64,000 bases of DNA from Saccharomonospora sp. NB11 (GTDB taxonomy: Bacteria > Actinomycetota > Actinomycetes > Mycobacteriales > Pseudonocardiaceae). The stretch is taken from assembly GCF_015910535.1 (NCBI RefSeq), contig NZ_JACBJG010000014.1, positions 62,001-126,000 of the forward strand, written 5' to 3'. Both the position numbers and the translations under genes were made by a program. Position 1 is the first letter of the stretch. Each line of letters begins with the position of its first letter. This document shows positions 58,177 to 64,000 of this stretch, one piece after another. Under the pieces are notes generated by a model, which was not told the DNA's origin, made no database searches, and saw only the letters and a list, made by a program, of their open reading frames with translations.

Positions 58177-59847
58177 ATGGCGCCCACGACATCCGTGACG
58201 ACTCTCGCCGATGAGTGCGTCGACCTCTTCTTCGACATCGAGCCGCTGCAACCGGTCCTTCTCGGACTCGACCCGACGCGCGTGGGTCTGGGTGACGTCA
58301 GCGAAGCCGCCGAGAGGGAACACCGTGCCGCGCTGCAGCGCCTCGTCGAACGGGCGGAGGCGCTCGACGTCTCGGAGCGCTCCGACGAGGACCGGGTCAC
58401 GCGTGACGTGATCGTCAGTCAGGCGAGGTCCCGGATCGAGCAGCTCGACACCAAGTCGGTGGAGTTCACGATCACCGACTTCTTCGTGGGGCCCGCCGCG
58501 AGTCTGCTCACCCTGCTGCCCATGGTGGGTGTCGCCACCCCCGAGCAGGGCAGGGCGCACCTGGACCGGCTCGCGGCCATCCCCGACTACCTGGACCAGG
58601 TGCTGCAGCGGCACCGGGCGGGGCTCGCGGCGGGCCGAACGCCGGTCGCGCACCTCGTACGGGCCTCCGTCGAACACCTCGACCGCTATCTCGCCGCACC
58701 GACCGACGACCCGCTCCTGCGTCAGACGCCGCCGGACGAGGAATTCACCGCACGTCGCGACGCCCTGCTCGCCGACGTCGTGCGCCCGGCGTTCGCGCGG
58801 TACCGCGACGCGCTCCGCGCGGAGTTCGTCGACCGGGGCAGGCCGGAGGACCGGCCCGGTGTGTGTCACCTGCCCGAGGGCGACGCCGTGTACGCGGCGC
58901 TGGCGCGCGTGCACACCACGACCGAGCGCAGCCCGGAGGAGCTGCACGCCACCGGCCTCGACTGCATCGAGCGCCTGGCCGAGGAATATGCCGTCCTCGG
59001 TCGTCGGGTCTTCGGCACGGAGGACGTCCAGGAGATCTTCGAGCGGCTGCGGACCGATCCGGCGCTGCGATGGAGCGGTGCCGAGGAACTGCTCGACACT
59101 GCACGCGCCGCCATCACCCGGGCGGAACGCGAGGCGCCGAACTGGTTCGGGCGGATTCCGCCTCAACCGTGGGTGGTGGAGGCCGTCCCGGCCGCGGAGG
59201 CGCCCGGTGCGCCTGCCGCCTACTACCTCCAGCCCTCCGTCGACGGGGCACGACCCGGCACGTACTTCGCCAACACGCACCAGGCGACCGAGCGGTTCCG
59301 GCACACCTCCGAGGTGACGGCGTTCCACGAGGTGATCCCGGGGCATCACTTCCAGATCAGCACGGCGTTGAATCTCACCGACCTCCCGCTGCTGCGCCGC
59401 ATCAGCGACGTCAACGCCTACATCGAGGGCTGGGGCCTCTACACCGAACGGCTCGCCGACGAGATGGGCCTGTACTCGGACGACGTCGCGCGGCTGGGGA
59501 TGCTCAGCATGGACTCCGTGCGGGCGGGCCGGCTCGTGGTCGACACCGGTCTGCACGCGAAGGGGTGGAGCAGGCAGCAGGCGATCGACTTCCTGGAACG
59601 CAACACCCCGATGGCGGGTGTGGAGATCGTGGCCGAGGTCGACCGCTACATCGCCTACCCCGGACAGGCGCTGTCGTACATGGTGGGTCGCCTCGAACTC
59701 CAACGGCTGCGGGCCGAGGCCGAACAGGCGCTGGGTTCGCGGTTCGACATCCGCGCCTTCCACGACCTCGTGCTCGGCGGCGGCGCTCTGCCCATGACCG
59801 TGTTGGGCGACGTCGTGCGGACGTGGGTCGAGCGGCAGAAAGGGTGA
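58177..59847 (+). CDS. DUF885 family putative zinc hydrolase
   Basis: This 556-residue cytoplasmic protein is of the DUF885 family, which resembles zinc carboxypeptidases. The metal-binding core reads EVTAFHEVIPGHHFQ, giving HExxPGHH, and a later glutamate is in YIEGWGLYTERLADEMG. The GWGLYTERL block and the PGQALSYMVGRLE segment near the C-terminus are family hallmarks. The N-terminal half is helical. There is no signal peptide. The ATG is placed by the leaderless -10 box 6 bases upstream. The substrate is unknown, though a peptide is most likely. Its stop lies 3 bases from the stop of the convergent sortase-like gene. Confidence 0.88.
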   Translation: MAPTTSVTTLADECVDLFFDIEPLQPVLLGLDPTRVGLGDVSEAAEREHRAALQRLVERAEALDVSERSDEDRVTRDVIVSQARSRIEQLDTKSVEFTITDFFVGPAASLLTLLPMVGVATPEQGRAHLDRLAAIPDYLDQVLQRHRAGLAAGRTPVAHLVRASVEHLDRYLAAPTDDPLLRQTPPDEEFTARRDALLADVVRPAFARYRDALRAEFVDRGRPEDRPGVCHLPEGDAVYAALARVHTTTERSPEELHATGLDCIERLAEEYAVLGRRVFGTEDVQEIFERLRTDPALRWSGAEELLDTARAAITRAEREAPNWFGRIPPQPWVVEAVPAAEAPGAPAAYYLQPSVDGARPGTYFANTHQATERFRHTSEVTAFHEVIPGHHFQISTALNLTDLPLLRRISDVNAYIEGWGLYTERLADEMGLYSDDVARLGMLSMDSVRAGRLVVDTGLHAKGWSRQQAIDFLERNTPMAGVEIVAEVDRYIAYPGQALSYMVGRLELQRLRAEAEQALGSRFDIRAFHDLVLGGGALPMTVLGDVVRTWVERQKG

Positions 59848-59850
59848 GTG

Positions 59851-60501
59851 TCACGCGCCCTCGGTCACGGCGGTGAGCCGCGCCGACACCACGAGCGCCG
59901 GGTCGCGAGCGTCCACCGGGTTCACCGCGGTGAGCAGGCGTAGCTCGGGTTCGTCGGTGGGGCCGGTGGCGTGGGCGAGCGCGTGTTGCTGTGCCACTTC
60001 CTCGACGCGGTACACGGTGAACACGCCGATCCTGCCGTCGGCGCGGACCACGCGGACCGTGTCGCGTGGGCGAAGGGAGTGCAGTGAGAAGAAGCTGCCG
60101 CGTTCGAACGCGAGCTCAATGTGTCCGGTGAGGACGGCGGTGCCCGCCTCGCCCGGTGTGGGGCCGTCGACCAGCCACCCGACGGTCGAGGCGTGCCCAG
60201 GGACGTCGGCGCCGCCGGACGGTGTTCTCCCCAGGGCGACCACTGCGGTGTCCACGCCGAGCGTGGGAAGCTGGACCCGGATCGGTGCCGAGTGCGGCAG
60301 AGCGGCGTGGGCGATCGGGGGTGGTCCGGCGGCGACGGTTCTGGGTGCCGCTCCCTCGCCGTCCGAGGCGAGCGCCGACGTCTCGTCCGGTGTGTGGAGC
60401 AGCGTGGTCAGGACGACGGTCGCCGCCAAGGCGGTCATCCCCGCCGTCAGCGCGGCGACCCGACGGAGGCCCGGTGAGCGTAGTCCCAGGACCTGGGTCA
60501 C
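59851..60501 (-). CDS. class F sortase-like protein lacking the catalytic cysteine
   Basis: This 216-residue membrane-anchored protein has a short cytoplasmic basic end, one transmembrane helix (about 15-35) and an extracellular sortase fold (about 72-211). The catalytic histidine is kept (H127 in AVLTGHIEL). The class F landmarks RVQLPTLGVDTAVVALG, GPTPGEAGTAVLTGH and GSFFSLHSLRPRD are present. Where active enzymes have LxTC, this protein has LRLLTAVNPVD, with Ala192 (codon GCG at 59926-59928) in place of cysteine. The frame is intact, so this looks like a pseudoenzyme and not a broken gene. The GTG at 60501 gives the normal topology; a longer in-frame start would add a charged leader. Confidence 0.82.
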   Translation of the reverse strand: MTQVLGLRSPGLRRVAALTAGMTALAATVVLTTLLHTPDETSALASDGEGAAPRTVAAGPPPIAHAALPHSAPIRVQLPTLGVDTAVVALGRTPSGGADVPGHASTVGWLVDGPTPGEAGTAVLTGHIELAFERGSFFSLHSLRPRDTVRVVRADGRIGVFTVYRVEEVAQQHALAHATGPTDEPELRLLTAVNPVDARDPALVVSARLTAVTEGA

Positions 60502-60585
60502 TGGGCGCTTCTTTCCCGATCGGCAACCTCGATCGCGTTCACGGATCGCCCCTCCCGCGATTAATCCCCTCACTGGAGGGATCGG

Positions 60586-60642
60586 CCGAAAGGGAGCACC
60601 GTTACCGGAAAGCGACACTCAGGTTGAATCTCACCCTTTCGG
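60586..60642. promoter_or_regulatory. wide inverted repeat in the divergent region between the sortase-like and Ppx/GppA genes
   Basis: CCGAAAGGG (60586-60594) and CCCTTTCGG (60634-60642) are perfect 9-base arms 39 bases apart. Between and beside them lie TTGAAT (60624) and TATCAC (60645), a possible but short-spaced promoter for the rightward gene. The spacing suggests a pair of half-sites for a regulator. Confidence 0.35.
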
Positions 60643-60714
60643 GTTATCACTCTGTTGGTTTGCCGCCGGAAGCGGGAAGTCTGGGTCCTCAGGACGACGG
60701 GAAGGTGGACGACT

Positions 60715-61683
60715 GTGACGATGAGGGGCACGGTGGCCGTGCTCGACGTGGGATGCTTCAGCGCACGTCTCCTGGGGGTCGACCGGGGCGGATCGCTGCT
60801 CGAACCCGTTCTGAGTCACAAGACCCGACTACGCCTCGACCGGTCACTCGACGCCTCGGGTCGCCTGCGTGACGACGGGGTGGAGTCCGTCGTCTCCGCC
60901 GTGCGGGTCGCGAACGAGGTCGCGGCGCGGCACGGTGTCGACGAGCTGTTCTGCTTCGCGACCTCGTCGATCAGGGACTCGGCCAACGCCGACGAGGTGG
61001 TGGAGCGCGTGGAGGCCGAGACCGGCCGTCGACTGCGGTTCTTCAGCGGGACCGACGAGGCCCGGCTCGCCTACCGCGCCGCCCGGGTCTGGTTCGGCGC
61101 GGGTGTCGGGCCGTTGTCCGTCCTCGACGTCGGGGGCGGAACCCTGGAGCTCGCGGCGGGCCACGGTCTTCACGCGGACTTCGCGCGGTCGCTTCCGTTG
61201 GGGGCGCGGGAGACCACCCGGGCCTGGCGGCTCGACACGGAGCGGCCGTCCGAGGAGGCCATCGAGGCCCTGCGGTCCCACGCCATCGAGGAGATCCGCG
61301 ACGCACTCGGGGAGGACGAGGCCCGGCTGCGCGAGTTCGGTGTCGTGGGGTGTTCGAAGGTGCTGCGGCAGCTCGCCGTCGTGGCAGGCCGCCGGCGGAA
61401 GGGCACGATCCGGACGCGGGAGCTGCACTTGGAGGACGTCCGGGAGCTCGTTCCGAGGCTCGCGGCACTCCCGGCCTCGCGTCGTTCGGAGGTTCGCGGC
61501 ATCTCCCGGCCTCGGGCCCGGCAGGCGTTGGCCGGTGCCGTCGTGGCCGAGGCGTTGCTCACCGTCTTCGGCGGTCCTGCGGCGATCTGCCCCTGGTCCA
61601 CCACTCACGGTGTGCTGTTGGCGTTGCTCCACGACGCGGACGAGCTGAGGCAGAGCCTCGACGGCCGGGTCACCGCGGCCTGA
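60715..61683 (+). CDS. Ppx/GppA family phosphatase
   Basis: This 322-residue protein is of the ASKHA superfamily; relatives hydrolyse polyphosphate or pppGpp. The phosphate-1 loop is VAVLDVGCFSARLL, phosphate-2 is LDVGGGTLELAAG, and the connecting FATSSIRDSANADEVVERVE matches the family. CSKVLRQLA and the final ICPWSTTHGVLLALL are typical of the actinobacterial short form. The GTG at 60715 is favoured because GGGAAGG lies 9 bases upstream; an ATG two codons later is possible. Whether it acts on polyphosphate or (p)ppGpp cannot be told from sequence. The usual aspartate-rich DxGS loop reads DVGC, a small departure worth noting. Confidence 0.88.
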   Translation: MTMRGTVAVLDVGCFSARLLGVDRGGSLLEPVLSHKTRLRLDRSLDASGRLRDDGVESVVSAVRVANEVAARHGVDELFCFATSSIRDSANADEVVERVEAETGRRLRFFSGTDEARLAYRAARVWFGAGVGPLSVLDVGGGTLELAAGHGLHADFARSLPLGARETTRAWRLDTERPSEEAIEALRSHAIEEIRDALGEDEARLREFGVVGCSKVLRQLAVVAGRRRKGTIRTRELHLEDVRELVPRLAALPASRRSEVRGISRPRARQALAGAVVAEALLTVFGGPAAICPWSTTHGVLLALLHDADELRQSLDGRVTAA

Positions 61684-61707
61684 GGCACGAGCGACACGGA
61701 GGTGACG

Positions 61708-61905
61708 ATGCGACCGAACGACGACGTCCCCCGGCCGACCGAACCGGAACCGCCCGACTTCGAACCCGACCTCGACCGCCGTCGGGACACCGGGGAACAC
61801 AGGCCACTGCCCACTCCGGACGTGCCCGAGCCGCCGAATCGCGACGACGTGCGTCCCGACGACGACGTCGAACCGGACGTGGGAACCGTCGAACCGCCCG
61901 ACTGA
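61708..61905 (+). CDS. small acidic proline-rich protein
   Basis: This is a 65-residue protein composed mainly of Asp, Pro, Arg and Glu, with no hydrophobic core, so it is predicted to be disordered. It has repeated DDV/PEP segments such as PDVPEPPNRDD. GGAGG at 61698-61702 lies 5 bases before the ATG at 61708, which supports translation and rules out the overlapping GTG at 61702. It lies 24 bases after the Ppx/GppA stop and may be co-transcribed. No family is recognised. Confidence 0.55.
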   Translation: MRPNDDVPRPTEPEPPDFEPDLDRRRDTGEHRPLPTPDVPEPPNRDDVRPDDDVEPDVGTVEPPD

Positions 61906-61911
61906 CGATCC

Positions 61912-64000
61912 TCACACCTGGGAGGCGGTGGCCGCCGGGCTCGCGGACACCGTCGGGGCGAGCGGGGCGGCGTGCGGGAGGCGTCGCACCGGTGCGCGCC
62001 ACGCGGGCTGCGAGGGCCGTTCGAGCTGCTCGGCCGGTGGAATCGGCATCGTCACGGGCTCCTCCGTGACGGTCACCGGGACGTCGTAGTGCGTGATGGT
62101 GAACGGTTGCCCGTGCGTCAGCGCGTAGCGTGCCGTGTCCCGCTCGATCTCCACGCAGAACTGGCTGCCCCGGTAGCACATGCGGAACGCGATGCGCCTC
62201 GGCACGGGAGGCAGGCGCGGTCGGAAGCTGAGTTCGCCGTCGTGGTCACGCATGCCGCCGAAACCGGCCACGATCGCCAGCCAGGAGCCCGCCAACGCCG
62301 CCATGTGCAGGCCGTTGCGGACGTTGTTGTGCAGGTCGTGCAGGTCGGTGAGTGCCGCTTCGGCGAAGTAGTCGTAGGCGAGGTCGAGGTAACCGCACTC
62401 CGCCGCCATCACCGCCTGGGTCGCGGCCGACAGCGACGAGTCCCGCACGGTCAACGCCTCGTAGTAGACGAAGTTGCGCCGCTTCTGTTCCAGTGAGAAC
62501 GCGTCACCGCGCAGGTGCATGGCCAGGACGAGATCGGCCTGCTTGATGACCTGCTTGCGGTACAGGTCGAAGTACGGGTAGTTGAGCAGCAGGGGATAGC
62601 GGTCGGGCGGCGTGTTCGCGAAGTCCCACTTGGCGTGCTCGGTGAACCGCTCCGACTGCGGATGCACCTTGAGCAGTTCGTCGTAGGGCACGCGCATCTT
62701 GCGGGCCGCTTCCCGCCACCCGGCGACCTCGACGTGGTCGACGCCGAGTCGTTCGGCGATGTCGGGTTGCCGTTCGCACGAGTCGGCGGCGGCCCGCAGG
62801 TTCCGTTGCGCCATCAGGTTGGTGTAGACATTGTTGTCCACCACGGCCGAGTACTCGTCCGGACCGGTGACCCCGTCGATGCGGAATCCGCCGTGGGGGT
62901 CGTGGTGTCCGAGCGACATCCACAGCCGCGCCGTCTCGGTGAGCAGCTCGGTGCCGCACTCACGCTCGAACTCGACGTCGTGAGTGGCGTTCAGGTACCG
63001 CAGCACGGCGTCGGCGATGTCGGCGTTGACGTGGAACGCCGCCGTTCCGGCAGGCCAGTACGCCGAGCACTCGGCGCCGTTGATGGAACGCCACGGGAAC
63101 GACGCGCCCCGGAGGTTGAGCTGTCGCGCCCTCTCCTTCGCTTTGTCCAGTGTGGAGTGTCGCCAGCGGAGGGCGTCACGGGCGGCGTCGGGCAGCGTGT
63201 AGGTGAGCAGTTGCAGGACGAACGTCTCGGTGTCCCAGAAGGCGTGGCCGTCGTAGCCGGGACCGGTGAGTCCCTTGCCCGGGATCGCGCGACTCTCGCC
63301 TCGGGCCCCGGCCTGCAGGACGTGGAACAGGGCGAACCGGACCGCCTGCTGCAGTTCCGGGTCACCCTCCAGCTCGACGTCGGCGCTCGCCCAGAAGTTG
63401 TCGAGGAACTGTCGTTGTTCGGCCAGCAGCCCGTCCCAACCGGTCTGTAGTGCGCCCGCCAGTGCCGCGTCGACCTGTGCCCGTAGCGCCGGGATGGAGC
63501 GTTGCGCCGACCAGCCGTAGGCGAGGAACTTGGTGAAGCTGAGCTTGCTGCCCATCGGCACGTCGACCGCGAGCGTGAGCCGGGCGAGGTCCGGTTCGCA
63601 CTCGATCTCGGTGCGCAGCCCCGGGCTCTCCTCGATCTGGTGATCCATGGCCGCTGCCATCCGAAGGCCGGAGCGCTTCGTGCGGTGCACGAGGACGGCG
63701 CTGTAGTCCTCGGCCTTGGCGTACTCGCACAGCAACGGTGCTTCGAGCGCTGCCGCCACCCGGGGATCGCCCGTCGGCTGTTCGATCGGCTCGTTGGTGA
63801 GCAGGTCGGACTGGGCGACCAGTTGGATGCGACCGTCGAGCGGCTCGACCTCGTAGCGCACGGCGGCGACCGCCCGTTGGGTGAACGACACGAGGCGTTC
63901 GGTGCGGACCCGCACCCTGCGGCCGGTGGGCGACGTCCACTCCGTCTCACGGCGCAGGGTCCCGGACCGGAAGTCGAGGACCCGGTGGTGGCTCGTCGCC
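61912..64000 (-). CDS. glycoside hydrolase family 65 protein (5' truncated by the window end)
   Basis: At least 695 residues are present, and the frame is still open at base 64000. GH65 enzymes are phosphorylases or hydrolases of maltose, trehalose, kojibiose and related glucosides. The end of the N-terminal beta-sandwich is followed by the (alpha/alpha)6 catalytic barrel with GYDGHAFWDTETFVLQLLTYT, FPWRSINGAE and GVTGPDEYSAVVDNNVYTN, whose glutamate is the expected general acid. The two C-terminal beta sheets follow, and then a Pro/Ala-rich tail. Specificity cannot be read. A trehalose- or maltose-type phosphorylase is the usual call in actinobacteria. The start lies outside the window; internal GTG codons are not the start. 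Confidence 0.9.
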   Translation of the reverse strand, partial: ATSHHRVLDFRSGTLRRETEWTSPTGRRVRVRTERLVSFTQRAVAAVRYEVEPLDGRIQLVAQSDLLTNEPIEQPTGDPRVAAALEAPLLCEYAKAEDYSAVLVHRTKRSGLRMAAAMDHQIEESPGLRTEIECEPDLARLTLAVDVPMGSKLSFTKFLAYGWSAQRSIPALRAQVDAALAGALQTGWDGLLAEQRQFLDNFWASADVELEGDPELQQAVRFALFHVLQAGARGESRAIPGKGLTGPGYDGHAFWDTETFVLQLLTYTLPDAARDALRWRHSTLDKAKERARQLNLRGASFPWRSINGAECSAYWPAGTAAFHVNADIADAVLRYLNATHDVEFERECGTELLTETARLWMSLGHHDPHGGFRIDGVTGPDEYSAVVDNNVYTNLMAQRNLRAAADSCERQPDIAERLGVDHVEVAGWREAARKMRVPYDELLKVHPQSERFTEHAKWDFANTPPDRYPLLLNYPYFDLYRKQVIKQADLVLAMHLRGDAFSLEQKRRNFVYYEALTVRDSSLSAATQAVMAAECGYLDLAYDYFAEAALTDLHDLHNNVRNGLHMAALAGSWLAIVAGFGGMRDHDGELSFRPRLPPVPRRIAFRMCYRGSQFCVEIERDTARYALTHGQPFTITHYDVPVTVTEEPVTMPIPPAEQLERPSQPAWRAPVRRLPHAAPLAPTVSASPAATASQV

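Overview
This window comes from a high-GC actinobacterium. The best fit is the Pseudonocardiaceae (Saccharomonospora- or Amycolatopsis-like), although a family assignment cannot be proved without a search. The reasons are GTG starts, ATGA/GTGA gene overlaps, an actinobacterial gene order (miaB ... miaA-dapF-hflX ... lexA-nrdR-nrdJ ... ideR), a gluABCD-type glutamate transporter, SepF and DivIVA/Wag31 downstream of ftsZ, a class II B12-dependent ribonucleotide reductase, an ileS T-box with the actinobacterial short form, and many leaderless-type promoters with a TAnnnT -10 box 6-8 nt before the start codon. No rRNA, tRNA, CRISPR array, insertion sequence or prophage was seen. Almost everything is chromosomal core.

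Region 1 (1-5.3 kb): the end of a succinate dehydrogenase/fumarate reductase operon (sdhA partial, sdhB) converges on the glutamate/aspartate ABC transporter operon gluABCD, with one strong bidirectional terminator between them. Region 2 (5.5-14.2 kb): tRNA A37 modification (miaB, miaA), diaminopimelate epimerase (dapF), ribosome-rescue GTPase hflX, a DUF349 coiled-coil protein and several conserved hypotheticals. Region 3 (14.2-19.3 kb): lexA with a legible SOS promoter, a divergent SOS-box-linked small membrane protein, then nrdR-nrdJ behind a candidate tandem NrdR operator. Region 4 (19.3-28.5 kb): an NAD(P)-binding oxidoreductase, two divergent serine peptidases (S9 and S15), a DUF4192 protein, galE, the iron regulator ideR and a rhodanese.

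Region 5 (28.6-50 kb): acuC (deacetylase) and a GNAT/acyl-CoA-synthetase-type protein acetyltransferase, then the division and cell-wall cluster murE-murF-mraY-murD-ftsW-murG-murC-ftsQ-(DUF664)-ftsZ-pgeF-yggS-sepF-yggT-divIVA. The cluster makes the UDP-MurNAc-pentapeptide precursor, lipid I/II, the septal polymerase and the Z ring with its membrane tether (SepF) and polar scaffold (DivIVA). mraZ, rsmH, ftsL and ftsI are not upstream of murE, so the cluster is split. Region 6 (50-58.2 kb): T-box-controlled ileS of the eukaryote-like type, a DUF167 protein, a CPA-type antiporter, lspA, an RluD-type pseudouridine synthase and a HTH protein carrying eleven tandem decapeptide repeats. Region 7 (58.2-64 kb): a DUF885 metallo-hydrolase divergent from it, a sortase-fold protein that has lost its catalytic cysteine, a Ppx/GppA phosphatase, a tiny acidic protein and a truncated GH65 phosphorylase/hydrolase that runs off the window.

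The observations I rate most worth a second look are the cysteine-less sortase, the repeat-bearing HTH protein with its mirror-image divergent leaderless promoter, the LysM-less ChiZ-like SOS gene, and the acetylation/deacetylation pair directly in front of the split dcw cluster.
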